8,183 bases of DNA from an uncultured Micrococcales bacterium. Its GTDB lineage: Bacteria; Actinomycetota; Actinomycetes; S36-B12; GCA-2699445. Under the pieces are notes generated by a model. That model was not told where the DNA came from, did no database searches, and saw only the letters and a list, made by a program, of their open reading frames with translations. Location: positions 1 to 8,183 of the forward strand of contig CAIWTL010000577.1 of the NCBI GenBank assembly GCA_903915555.1, written 5' to 3'. Positions 1-7,429 of this stretch are shown here, piece after piece. Each line of letters opens with the position of its first letter. Positions within the stretch are counted from its first letter, which is position 1. Both the position numbers and the translations under genes were made by a program.

Positions 1-1
1 C

Positions 2-1945
2 GTGTCCCGGGCACCGACACGGGCACGACGCATCCGTGACGACCGGGTGGACGTCGTCGACGTCGCCGAGGTGGCTCGCGGCGACGTACTGGTGGTGCCC
101 TCCGGCGAGGTCGTACCGGTCGACGGCCGGCTGCGGGATCCCGGCACCTTCGACGAATCCTCCCTCACGGGCGAACCCTCCCCGGTGGAGCGCGAGACCG
201 GCGAGCCGCTGCGCAGCGGGGTCGTGAACGCGGGGGCCCCCGTGCGGATCGTGGCCACGTCGACGGCCACCGACTCGACGTACGCGGCGATCGTGCGCAT
301 GGTGGAGGAGGCCACAGCCGGGACGGCGCCGCTGACGCGGCTCGCGGACCGCTTCGCTGCGGTTTTCGTCCCTCTCACCGTCGTGCTGGCGGGTGGTGCG
401 TGGCTGGTGTCGGGCGACGTGGTGCGGGCGGTCGCGGTCCTCGTCGTCGCGACGCCGTGCCCGCTGCTGCTCGCGGCTCCCATCGCGGTCATGTCGGGAC
501 TGTCCCGGTGCTCACGCACAGGTGTGATCGTCAAGGGCGGGGGTGTCCTGGAACACCTGTCGCGCGGGCGCGTCATGCTGTTCGACAAGACGGGAACCCT
601 CACGGCGGGCCATCCCCAGGTCAGCGAGGTGGTACTGGCTGACCCCACGGCCGACCCGGACGGCCTGATACAACTGGCGGCTTCCCTGGACCAGGTGTCA
701 CCGCACCCGCTCGCCTCCGCCATAGTGGCGTGCGCGCAGTCCCGGGGGCTGGCGACGGACCTGCCCGAGGATGTGACCGAGGTGCACGGCCACGGCCTTC
801 GCGGTCGGGTCCACGGGCACGAGGTGAGACTGGGGAAGGCCGCGTGGATCGTCACCGATCACTCGGCGCCCTGGGTGGGACAGGTCCGGCGCCGTGCCGC
901 GCTCGACGGCTCACTGACCGTCTTCGCAGCCGTCGACGACATACCCGTGGGCGCATTCCTCCTGGCCGATCCGATCCGTCCGGACGCCGCCCGCATGATC
1001 CGGCGGTTGAGGGCGGCCGGGGTCGATCACGTCGTGCTGTTGACAGGAGACCGGGCCGAGGTGGCCGACTCGGTCGGCCGACTCGTCGGCGTGGACGAGG
1101 TGGTGGCGGAGTGCGACCCCGCGGACAAGGTCCGCACCGTTCGCGGTTCCGGCCCGGGGCTCACGATCATGGTCGGCGACGGCGTCAACGATGCGCCTGC
1201 TCTCGCGGCCGCCGACGTGGGTGTGGCGCTCGCCGCCCAGGGCGCCACGGCGTCATCCCAGTCGGCCGACGTCGTGCTCACGATCGACCGCGTGAGCGCC
1301 TTGGGTGACGCCATGCGCATCGCTGCCCGGTCGCGGCGCATCGCGATGGAGGCGATGGGCGTCGGAATGGGACTCTCGCTCCTCGCCATGCTCGCCGCCG
1401 CGTTCGGACTGCTGCCACCGGTCTATGGAGCACTCCTGCAGGAAGCCATCGATGTTCTGGCGATCGCGATTGCCCTGCGGGCACTGCTCCCGCCGCACTC
1501 CCCGGACTCGCTACGGATGCCCGCGGCGGATCGGGCCATGGTCGCCCGGATCCAGACGGAGCACGCCGCGACAGCGGCCCTGGTGGAACAGATCCGGCGC
1601 GTCGCCGACGATCTCGGTACAAGTCCCGACACTTCCGGGGTCAGGGACCTGCTGCGTCGCCTCGACACCGACCTGCTGCCCCATGAGCGCAGGGAAGAGG
1701 AGGAGTTGTACCCGGCGGTGGCCCGGGCCATGGGGGGCAACGATCCCCTGGCTCCGCTGAGCCGGACCCACGCGGAGATAGCGCATGCCGTGTCGCGACT
1801 GCACCGTCTCAGCGACGAGGTGGGGACAGGCCCCGTGGATGCTGCCGACGTGGTGGAGTTCCAGCGGCTCCTGTACGGGCTGTACGCCGTGGTGCGCCTG
1901 CACAAGGCGCAGGAGGACGAGTACATCTACGCCGCCCCACGGTGA
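2..1945 (+). CDS. Heavy-metal P1B-5-type ATPase with C-terminal hemerythrin-like domain (5'-partial)
   Basis: This is an ATP-driven transition-metal transporter of the inner membrane. The 647 residues visible are numbered from base 2. The actuator-domain loop DESSLTGEP is at 51-59. Two membrane helices at about 120-165 carry the metal-site motif TPC at 151-153. The phosphorylation motif DKTGT is at 195-199 (Asp195 is phosphorylated), the nucleotide-binding SPHP at 233-236, TGD at 348-350 and the hinge GDGVND at 392-397. The last two helices span about 453-497 and include polar Gln480, Glu481 and Asp484. Residues about 510-647 form a hemerythrin/HHE-like four-helix domain with His521, His561-x3-Glu565, His590 and His634-x3-Glu638. 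TPC plus a hemerythrin domain is the known P1B-5 class, reported to respond to Ni and Fe; the substrate here is inferred. The GTG at base 2 is almost surely an internal Val codon, because the first membrane helices and the start of the actuator domain are missing. Stop is TGA at 1943-1945. Confidence 0.93.
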   Translation: MSRAPTRARRIRDDRVDVVDVAEVARGDVLVVPSGEVVPVDGRLRDPGTFDESSLTGEPSPVERETGEPLRSGVVNAGAPVRIVATSTATDSTYAAIVRMVEEATAGTAPLTRLADRFAAVFVPLTVVLAGGAWLVSGDVVRAVAVLVVATPCPLLLAAPIAVMSGLSRCSRTGVIVKGGGVLEHLSRGRVMLFDKTGTLTAGHPQVSEVVLADPTADPDGLIQLAASLDQVSPHPLASAIVACAQSRGLATDLPEDVTEVHGHGLRGRVHGHEVRLGKAAWIVTDHSAPWVGQVRRRAALDGSLTVFAAVDDIPVGAFLLADPIRPDAARMIRRLRAAGVDHVVLLTGDRAEVADSVGRLVGVDEVVAECDPADKVRTVRGSGPGLTIMVGDGVNDAPALAAADVGVALAAQGATASSQSADVVLTIDRVSALGDAMRIAARSRRIAMEAMGVGMGLSLLAMLAAAFGLLPPVYGALLQEAIDVLAIAIALRALLPPHSPDSLRMPAADRAMVARIQTEHAATAALVEQIRRVADDLGTSPDTSGVRDLLRRLDTDLLPHERREEEELYPAVARAMGGNDPLAPLSRTHAEIAHAVSRLHRLSDEVGTGPVDAADVVEFQRLLYGLYAVVRLHKAQEDEYIYAAPR

Positions 1946-1951
1946 CTCCAC

Positions 1952-1966
1952 CGGTCAGGACGACCG
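1952..1966. terminator. Weak candidate hairpin between convergent ATPase and secY genes
   Basis: The 31-bp space between the two convergent stop codons holds a perfect 5-bp inverted repeat, CGGTC/GACCG, with a 5-nt loop. It would fold on either strand, so it could act as a short bidirectional terminator. No T-run follows on either side and the stem is short, so support is weak. Its position is the main argument: both transcripts must end near here or run antisense into the opposite gene. Confidence 0.22.
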
Positions 1967-1976
1967 ACGCGGCTCG

Positions 1977-3275
<1,299 letters not shown>

Positions 3276-3281
3276 CTGGGT

Positions 3282-3287
3282 CCTCCC
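3282..3287 (-). promoter_or_regulatory. Ribosome binding site of secY (fixes the GTG start)
   Basis: On the minus strand GGGAGG lies 6 nt before the GTG codon at 3275-3273. This strong Shine-Dalgarno match supports GTG as the secY start, since no ATG is available near the conserved N-terminus. Confidence 0.75.
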
Positions 3288-3305
3288 TGTGGCGGAATGC
3301 TCACC

Positions 3306-3325
3306 CCGCTCCCCGAGGGGGGCGG
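3306..3325 (-). other. Possible hairpin in the rplO-secY intergenic leader
   Basis: The 86-nt gap before secY holds a GC-rich imperfect inverted repeat: CCGC, a C/A mismatch on the minus strand, then CCC, a 4-nt loop, GGG and GCGG. An overlapping alternative pairs GCTCC with GGAGC across 3308-3331. No U-run follows, so an intrinsic terminator is unlikely. It may structure the secY leader or be incidental to the GC-rich sequence. Confidence 0.25.
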
Positions 3326-3336
3326 CGGAGCATCAG

Positions 3337-3365
3337 GTTATCAGCGGTCTCGTGGGCGGCGTCAG
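3337..3365 (-). promoter_or_regulatory. Candidate internal promoter for secY
   Basis: Read on the minus strand, CTGACG (3365-3360, overlapping the rplO stop codon) is followed after exactly 17 nt by GATAAC (3342-3337). Each matches four of six positions of the sigma-70 consensus (TTGACA/TATAAT). The A/T-rich patch stands out in a GC-rich gap. Transcription would start near 3330 and give a leader of roughly 55 nt carrying the secY ribosome binding site. The match is partial and is unsupported beyond sequence. Confidence 0.28.
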
Positions 3366-3799
3366 GCCACCGTCACGGAACCCCCGGCAGCTTCGATCTT
3401 CTGCTTGGCCGAGGCCGACGCGGCTGTCACCGTGACATTCACGGCGACGTCGATCGACCCATTGCCGAGAACCTTGACGGGCTGGTTGGCCCGCACGGCA
3501 CCCTTGGCGACGAGGTCGTCGATGGACACGTCGCCACCTGCCGGGAACAACTCGGCGAGGCGGTCCACGTTCACGGTCTGGTACTCGACCCGGAAGGGGT
3601 TCGTGAACCCACGCAGTTTGGGGATGCGCATGTGCAGCGGCATCTGCCCACCCTCGAAGGCGGCGGACACCTGATTGCGGGCCTTGGTGCCCTTCGTACC
3701 GCGGCCGGCGGTCTTGCCCTTGGACGCCTCACCCCGGCCCTTGCGGGTCTTCTCGGTCTTCGCGCCGGGTGCCGGACGCAGGTGATGTGCCTTGATCAT
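3362..3799 (-). CDS. rplO: 50S ribosomal protein L15
   Basis: L15 binds 23S rRNA and acts late in assembly of the large subunit. The product is 145 residues, typical for bacteria. The basic, glycine-rich N-terminal arm that threads into the rRNA is clear at about 20-41 (GRGEASKGKTAGRGTKGTKA), followed by GGQMPLHMRIPKLRGF at 50-65. The globular C-terminal domain includes KVLGNG at 109-114 and ends KIEAAGGSV, the family signature region. The ATG at 3799-3797 overlaps the rpmD stop as ATGA. Its ribosome binding site (GGAGGAG) lies inside the end of rpmD about 8 nt upstream, so translation is probably coupled. Stop is TGA at 3364-3362. Unlike the preceding genes, it is separated from its downstream neighbour secY, by 86 nt. 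Confidence 0.98.
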   Translation of the reverse strand: MIKAHHLRPAPGAKTEKTRKGRGEASKGKTAGRGTKGTKARNQVSAAFEGGQMPLHMRIPKLRGFTNPFRVEYQTVNVDRLAELFPAGGDVSIDDLVAKGAVRANQPVKVLGNGSIDVAVNVTVTAASASAKQKIEAAGGSVTVA

Positions 3800-3981
3800 T
3801 CGTCTGTCTCCTCCACGTCGACCAGATGGGCGACGGTGTTCACCATTCCGCGGACCTCGGGGCGGTCGGGCTTGACGACCGAGTCCCCGATCCGCTTGAG
3901 ACCGAGGGAACGCATGCTCTCGCGTTGCGCCTTCGTCCCACCGATCACCGACTTGCGCTGGGTCACCTTGAGCGAACTCAT
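3796..3981 (-). CDS. rpmD: 50S ribosomal protein L30
   Basis: L30 is a small 23S rRNA-binding protein on the surface of the large subunit. The product is 61 residues, the normal bacterial size. The conserved pattern is complete: LKVTQRKSVIGGTKAQR at 4-20, SLGLKRIGDSVV at 25-36 and RPEVRGMVNTVAHLV at 40-54, then a short acidic tail (DVEETDE). It overlaps both neighbours by four bases (ATGA): its ATG at 3981-3979 sits in the end of rpsE, and its TGA at 3798-3796 sits in the start of rplO. GGAGGTG lies just upstream within rpsE and supports this start. The double overlap points to coupled translation of S5, L30 and L15. Confidence 0.97.
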   Translation of the reverse strand: MSSLKVTQRKSVIGGTKAQRESMRSLGLKRIGDSVVKPDRPEVRGMVNTVAHLVDVEETDE

Positions 3982-4559
3982 GGCTTCACCTCCGCCATCG
4001 CGCGGCGCATCGCCTCAGGGGCCACGTCCTCCAGCGGCAGGCCACGACGGGCGGCGACCTGCTCGGGCCGCTCGAGCCCCTTCAGCGCGGCCACCGTGGC
4101 GTGGACGATGTTGATGGCGTTGTCGGACCCGAGGGACTTGCTCAGCACGTCGTGCACGCCGGCGCACTCGAGAACGGCGCGCACCGGACCACCGGCGATG
4201 ACACCGGTACCGGGGGATGCCGGACGCAGCAGGACGACACCTGCCGAATCCTCGCCCACGATGGGGTGAGGAATGGTTCCCTGGATACGGGGCACGGTGA
4301 AGAAGTTCTTCTTCGCCTCCTCGACGCCCTTGGCGATCGCGGCGGGAACCTCCTTGGCCTTGCCGTAGCCGACACCCACCCGACCGTCGCCGTCACCGAC
4401 GACGACGAGGGCGGTGAAGCTGAACCGGCGGCCACCCTTGACCACCTTGGCCACGCGGTTGATCGCGACCACGCGCTCGAGGAACTGGTTGCGGTCGTCC
4501 TGCTTGCGGTCGCGCCGGTCCCGGTTCCGGTCCTGGCCACCTCGTCGCTGCTGTGCCAT
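3978..4559 (-). CDS. rpsE: 30S ribosomal protein S5
   Basis: S5 binds 16S rRNA near the mRNA entry channel and takes part in decoding accuracy and mRNA unwinding. The product is 193 residues. The first 24 are a highly charged, Arg/Asp/Gln-rich extension, as often seen in actinobacteria. The double-stranded-RNA-binding-like S5 domain follows at about 25-90, with KVVKGGRRFSFTALVVVGD at 38-56 (S5 signature) and GRVGVGYGKAKEVPAAI at 59-75. The C-terminal domain covers about 100-175 and includes RPASPGTGVIAGGPVRAVLE at 112-131. The start ATG at 4559-4557 is preceded by a GAGGAGAGG ribosome binding site in the 14-nt gap after rplR. The stop overlaps the rpmD start. Changes in the S5 loop near 38-45 confer spectinomycin resistance in other bacteria; the loop here looks wild type. 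Confidence 0.98.
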   Translation of the reverse strand: MAQQRRGGQDRNRDRRDRKQDDRNQFLERVVAINRVAKVVKGGRRFSFTALVVVGDGDGRVGVGYGKAKEVPAAIAKGVEEAKKNFFTVPRIQGTIPHPIVGEDSAGVVLLRPASPGTGVIAGGPVRAVLECAGVHDVLSKSLGSDNAINIVHATVAALKGLERPEQVAARRGLPLEDVAPEAMRRAMAEVKP

Positions 4560-4573
4560 GTGCTCGCCTCTCC

Positions 4574-4954
4574 TCAGAAGTCCAGGCCGTTTTCACGGGC
4601 TGCATCGGCCAGGGCCGCGACGCGGCCGTGGTACTTGTTGCCGCCCCGGTCGAACACGACCGTGTCGACTCCGGCGTCCTTCGCGCGCTGCGCGACCTTC
4701 TCGCCGACGATCTTGGCGGCGGCGGTCTTGTCGCCGTCGGCCTCCCGCACCTCGGTCTCCATCGTGGAGGCTGACGCGAGGGTACGGCCGTCGGTGTCGT
4801 CCACGATCTGGACGAACATGTGCCGTGACGAACGCGTCACGACCATGCGCGGTCGGGCCGCGGTACCGCGGACCTTTTTGCGCACACGGGTGTGGCGACG
4901 TTTGCGGGCCACCCGGCTCGGGTCGCCGGACCCCAGTTTGGTCACAACCGGCAT
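4574..4954 (-). CDS. rplR: 50S ribosomal protein L18
   Basis: L18 binds 5S rRNA and, with L5, anchors it in the central protuberance of the large subunit. The product is 126 residues, with a basic N-terminal arm (RVARKRRHTRVRKKVRGTAA, 14-33) that contacts RNA. The core is recognisable by RPRMVVTRSSRHMFVQIVDD at 34-53 and the C-terminal FDRGGNKYHGRVAALADAAR at 101-120, ending GLDF as in most bacterial L18. The ATG at 4954-4952 is 2 nt after the rplF stop, with only a modest purine-rich ribosome binding site in the end of rplF, so coupling to rplF is likely. Stop is TGA at 4576-4574. Confidence 0.98.
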   Translation of the reverse strand: MPVVTKLGSGDPSRVARKRRHTRVRKKVRGTAARPRMVVTRSSRHMFVQIVDDTDGRTLASASTMETEVREADGDKTAAAKIVGEKVAQRAKDAGVDTVVFDRGGNKYHGRVAALADAARENGLDF

Positions 4955-4956
4955 GA

Positions 4957-5493
4957 CTACTTACCTGCCTTTCCGGCCTTGCGGCGGATGACTTCGTCGG
5001 CGTACTTGACGCCCTTGCCCTTGTAGGGCTCCGGCGGACGCAGTTTGCGGATGTTGGCGGCGGTCTCCCCCACCAACTGCTTGTCGATCCCGCTGATGTG
5101 GAAACGCGTCGGGGACTCCACCTGGAAGGTGATGCCGGCGGGTGCCTCCACGGTCACGGGATGGCTGAACCCGAGGGCCAGCTCGAGACCCTGGCCCTTG
5201 GCCTGCACGCGGTAACCGGTGCCGACCAACTCGAGGGTCTTGGTGTAGCCGTCGGTGACGCCGACGACCATGTTGTTGAGGAGGGATCGGGTCAGCCCGT
5301 GCAACTGCTTCGAGCGCCGCTCGTCGTCAGGGCGTGTCACCGCAAGGGTGCCGTCGTTCTGCTCCACGACGATGGGCTCGGCGACGGTCAGGCTCAGTTC
5401 GCCCTTGGGCCCCTTGACCGCGACGTCCTGTCCCTCGATGGCGACGGACACCCCGCTGGGGACCGCGATCGGCATTCGTCCGATTCGTGACAT
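4957..5493 (-). CDS. rplF: 50S ribosomal protein L6
   Basis: L6 binds 23S rRNA near the sarcin-ricin loop, where the elongation factors dock. The product is 178 residues, the standard length, and contains the duplicated alpha-beta fold of the family. The start MSRIGRMPIAVPSGV is canonical. The first repeat covers about 1-80 with KGPKGELS at 27-34. The second covers about 83-170 and ends with the highly conserved PPEPYKGKGVKYADEVIRRK at 153-172. The ATG at 5493-5491 is 7 nt after the rpsH stop, with a GAGGT-type ribosome binding site overlapping that gap. The stop is TAG at 4959-4957, the only TAG among the genes of this cluster apart from TAA in rpsN. Confidence 0.98.
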   Translation of the reverse strand: MSRIGRMPIAVPSGVSVAIEGQDVAVKGPKGELSLTVAEPIVVEQNDGTLAVTRPDDERRSKQLHGLTRSLLNNMVVGVTDGYTKTLELVGTGYRVQAKGQGLELALGFSHPVTVEAPAGITFQVESPTRFHISGIDKQLVGETAANIRKLRPPEPYKGKGVKYADEVIRRKAGKAGK

Positions 5494-5500
5494 GACTACC

Positions 5501-5899
5501 TCACCACACGTAGGCGAGGACTTCCCCGCCCACCTTGTTCTTGGCGGCCTGGCGCTCGGTGAGCAGGCCGTTCGACGTCGAGATGATCGCGGTGCCCAGA
5601 CCTCCGAGCACCTTGGGCAGGGCGTTGCTCTTGGCGTACACCCGGAGTCCCGGCTTCGACACGCGGCGGATGCCGGCGATCGAGCGCTCGCGGGAAGGTC
5701 CGTACTTCAGTGTGAGCGTCAGGGTCTTGCCGACCTCGGCGTCCTGCACCTCGAAGTCCGATATGTACCCCTCCTGCTTCAGGATCTCGGCGATCCCGAC
5801 CTTCATCTTCGACGAGGGCATGTCGACGGACTCATGGTACGCCGAGTTGGCGTTCCGCAGCCGCGTCAACATGTCCGCGATCGGATCTGTCATTGTCAT
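5501..5899 (-). CDS. rpsH: 30S ribosomal protein S8
   Basis: S8 is a primary 16S rRNA-binding protein (helix 21) needed for assembly of the 30S platform. In Escherichia coli it also represses the spc operon. The product is 132 residues. It starts MTMTDPIADMLTRLRNANSA, the usual actinobacterial N-terminus, and has the C-terminal signature AIISTSNGLLTERQAA at 104-119 before GEVLAYVW. Two in-frame ATGs occur (5899-5897 and 5893-5891). I chose the first because MTMTD is conserved, with AGGAA 4 nt upstream. A 63-nt gap separates it from rpsN, one of only three long gaps in the cluster, and a hairpin lies in it. Stop is TGA at 5503-5501. Confidence 0.98.
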   Translation of the reverse strand: MTMTDPIADMLTRLRNANSAYHESVDMPSSKMKVGIAEILKQEGYISDFEVQDAEVGKTLTLTLKYGPSRERSIAGIRRVSKPGLRVYAKSNALPKVLGGLGTAIISTSNGLLTERQAAKNKVGGEVLAYVW

Positions 5900-5919
5900 G
5901 GCCGTTCCTGGCCTTCCTC

Positions 5920-5946
5920 GCCACGGTTTCCCTGCGGACCTGTGGC
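5920..5946 (-). promoter_or_regulatory. Intergenic RNA hairpin upstream of rpsH (candidate regulatory element)
   Basis: In the 63-nt rpsN-rpsH gap the minus-strand RNA can form GCCAC-A-GGT, a 10-nt loop, then ACC-GTGGC. That is eight base pairs with one bulged A. The stem ends about 20 nt before the rpsH start and just ahead of the purine-rich GAGGAAGG stretch, so it could affect access to the ribosome binding site. No U-run follows, so it is not a standard terminator. The pairing is seen directly; any regulatory role is inference. Confidence 0.35.
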
Positions 5947-5962
5947 GTCGTGGTGGGTGTGG

Positions 5963-6148
5963 TTACCAGCTGCTCTTGGTGACGCCGGGCAGTTCACCGC
6001 GGTGGGCCATCTCGCGCAGGCAGATCCGGCACAGGCCGAACTTGCGGTACACGGAATGGGGCCGGCCGCAGCGGGTGCAACGGGTGTAACCGCGCACCTT
6101 GAACTTGGGCTTGGCGTTGGCCTTGTTGATGAGAGCCTTCTTGGCCAT
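5963..6148 (-). CDS. rpsN: 30S ribosomal protein S14, zinc-ribbon type (S14 type Z)
   Basis: S14 sits in the head of the small subunit and contacts 16S rRNA near the A site. The product is 61 residues, the short zinc-binding form. Four cysteines form the zinc ribbon: Cys24-x2-Cys27 and Cys40-x2-Cys43, within TRCTRCGRPHSVYRKFGLCR. It ends GELPGVTKSSW, typical for this class. Many actinobacteria also keep a longer cysteine-free paralogue elsewhere for zinc starvation; none lies in this window. The start ATG at 6148-6146 shares one base with the rplE stop (TGATG), and AAGGAG 5 nt upstream, inside rplE, is a strong ribosome binding site. Longer upstream reading in this frame is only an overlap with rplE. 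The stop is TAA at 5965-5963. Confidence 0.97.
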   Translation of the reverse strand: MAKKALINKANAKPKFKVRGYTRCTRCGRPHSVYRKFGLCRICLREMAHRGELPGVTKSSW

Positions 6149-6708
6149 CAGTTCTCCTTGAACGGGAAGCCCAGCTGCTTCAGCAGTGCGCGACCCTCGT
6201 CGTCGGTCTTGGCGGTGGTCACCACGGTGATGTCCATACCGCGGGGACGATCGACGCTGTCGGCGTCGATCTCGTGGAACATGACCTGCTCGGTCAGCCC
6301 GAACGTGTAGTTGCCGTTGCCGTCGAACTGCTTCGGCGACAAGCCACGGAAGTCGCGGATACGGGGAAGCGCGAGGCTGAGCAGGCGGTCGAGGAACTCC
6401 CACATGCGGTCGCCCCGAAGGGTGACCTTGGCCCCGATCGGCTGACCCTCGCGCAACTTGAACTGGGCGATCGACTTGGTGGCCTTGTTGATCTTCGGCC
6501 GCTGACCGGTGATGGTCATCAGGTCGCGGATCGCACCCTCGATGAGCTTCGAGTCGCGGGCCGCGTCGCCGACACCCATGTTCACGACGACCTTGTCGAC
6601 CGTGGGCACCTGCATCACGTTCTCGAACTCGAACTCCGTCATGAGTTCCGGCTTGATCTCGCTGCGGTAGCGCTCCTTGAGCCGGGGCGCTGTCTTCGTC
6701 TCGCTCAT
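6148..6708 (-). CDS. rplE: 50S ribosomal protein L5
   Basis: L5 binds 5S rRNA with L18 in the central protuberance and contacts P-site tRNA and S13 across the subunit bridge. The product is 186 residues, normal for actinobacteria. Conserved blocks are VDKVVVNMGVGDA at 37-49, the L5 signature LMTITGQRPKINKATKS at 63-79, then KVTLRGDRMWEFLDRLL at 94-110 and RGMDITVVTTAKTDDE near the C-terminus (156-171), ending LGFPFKEN. The ATG at 6708-6706 overlaps the rplX stop by four bases (ATGA), and AAGGA in the end of rplX can serve as ribosome binding site. The TGA at 6150-6148 shares one base with the rpsN start. Confidence 0.98.
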   Translation of the reverse strand: MSETKTAPRLKERYRSEIKPELMTEFEFENVMQVPTVDKVVVNMGVGDAARDSKLIEGAIRDLMTITGQRPKINKATKSIAQFKLREGQPIGAKVTLRGDRMWEFLDRLLSLALPRIRDFRGLSPKQFDGNGNYTFGLTEQVMFHEIDADSVDRPRGMDITVVTTAKTDDEGRALLKQLGFPFKEN

Positions 6709-7061
6709 ACTTCCTTGCCCGTCCGCTTGCTGTAGCGCACCCTCTTGGTGCCGGTGTAGGTCGACCCATCGGGCCGGGTCTTCTCGGACTCCTCGAGACG
6801 GAAGCCCACGCGGGTCGGCCGACCGTCCTCGGGGTCGATGAGCATCACGTTCGACACATGCACGGGTGCTTCCTGGGTGACGATGCCGCCCGTCTTGCCG
6901 CCCCGCGTCGACTGCCCGACGCGCGTGTGCTTCTTGATCCGGTTGACACCCTCGACGATGACGCGATCGGAGTCCGCGAGCACCGCCAGGACCTTGCCCT
7001 TCAGGCCGCGGTCCTTCCCGGCGATCACCTGGACCTCGTCGCCCGTTCGGATAGCTGCCAT
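6705..7061 (-). CDS. rplX: 50S ribosomal protein L24
   Basis: L24 starts assembly of the 50S subunit by binding the 5' part of 23S rRNA and lies near the exit of the peptide tunnel. The product is 118 residues from the ATG at 7061-7059. A KOW motif is at about 6-26 (TGDEVQVIAGKDRGLKGKV), followed by VEGVNRIKKHTR at 36-47 and GGIVTQEAPVHVSNVMLID. The C-terminal extension, rich in Arg/Lys/Thr, is typical of actinobacteria. A GTG directly before the ATG (7064-7062) could also start it. I chose the ATG because GGAGG lies 7 nt upstream of it but only 4 nt from the GTG. The ATG shares one base with the rplN stop (TGATG), and the end overlaps rplE. Confidence 0.96.
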   Translation of the reverse strand: MAAIRTGDEVQVIAGKDRGLKGKVLAVLADSDRVIVEGVNRIKKHTRVGQSTRGGKTGGIVTQEAPVHVSNVMLIDPEDGRPTRVGFRLEESEKTRPDGSTYTGTKRVRYSKRTGKEV

Positions 7062-7429
7062 CACAACACCTCCGGAGCCAGCGAGATGATCTTCATGAAC
7101 TTCTTGTCGCGCAGTTCGCGCCCGACGGGCCCGAAGATGCGCGTTCCGCGCGGCTCACCGTCGCCCTTGAGCACCACGGCGGCATTCTCGTCGAACCGGA
7201 TGTACGACCCGTCGGGGCGACGCCGCGGCTTCTTGGTGCGCACGACGACCGCCTTGACGACCTCACCCTTCTTGACGTTGCCGCCGGGGATGGCGTCCTT
7301 GACCGTGCAGACGATCACATCACCGATCCCGGCGTAGCGTCGGCCGGAGCCACCGAGCACGCGGATGCACAACAGCTCCTTGGCGCCGGTGTTGTCGGCC
7401 ACGCGGAGGCGTGACTCCTGCTGGATCAT
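7061..7429 (-). CDS. rplN: 50S ribosomal protein L14
   Basis: L14 binds 23S rRNA at the subunit interface, where it forms intersubunit bridges and is the docking site for silencing factor RsfS. The product is 122 residues, the invariant family length. The start is MIQQESRLRVADNTGAKELL and the signature region GIGDVIVCTVKDAIPGG at 34-50 is intact, followed by KKGEVVKAVVVRTKKPRRR at 53-71 and GPVGRELRD at 100-108. It is the first gene of the spc operon in the classical sense. A 53-nt gap separates it from rpsQ, the last S10-operon gene. AAGGA lies 7 nt before the ATG at 7429-7427. Stop is TGA at 7063-7061. Confidence 0.98.
   Translation of the reverse strand: MIQQESRLRVADNTGAKELLCIRVLGGSGRRYAGIGDVIVCTVKDAIPGGNVKKGEVVKAVVVRTKKPRRRPDGSYIRFDENAAVVLKGDGEPRGTRIFGPVGRELRDKKFMKIISLAPEVL
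7069..7073 (-). promoter_or_regulatory. Ribosome binding site deciding the rplX start
   Basis: GGAGG on the minus strand lies inside the last codons of rplN. It is 7 nt before the ATG at 7061-7059 and 4 nt before the adjacent in-frame GTG at 7064-7062. The spacing favours ATG as the true rplX start. Confidence 0.6.

Noticed and set aside
2..4. GTG at base 2 as the start of the ATPase gene
   Set aside because: Starting here would omit the first membrane helices and cut into the actuator domain. The frame is open to the window edge, so it is an internal codon of a truncated gene.
5255..6310. A 351-codon + strand open frame opposite rplF, rpsH, rpsN and rplE
   Set aside because: It runs antisense through four conserved ribosomal genes, shows no family features, and is explained by the scarcity of stop codons in high-GC sequence.
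6690..6730. E. coli-like S8 operator at the rplX-rplE junction
   Set aside because: In E. coli the S8 repressor site lies around the start of rplE. Here rplX and rplE overlap by four bases and I see no matching stem with the S8 core at this junction.
5963..6769. Long minus-strand frame (268 codons) ending in rpsN
   Set aside because: Only the last 61 residues are S14. The rest is rplE read in another frame, of low-complexity Arg/Gly/His composition. The ATG at 6148 with AAGGAG upstream is the true start, so this is not a fusion protein.
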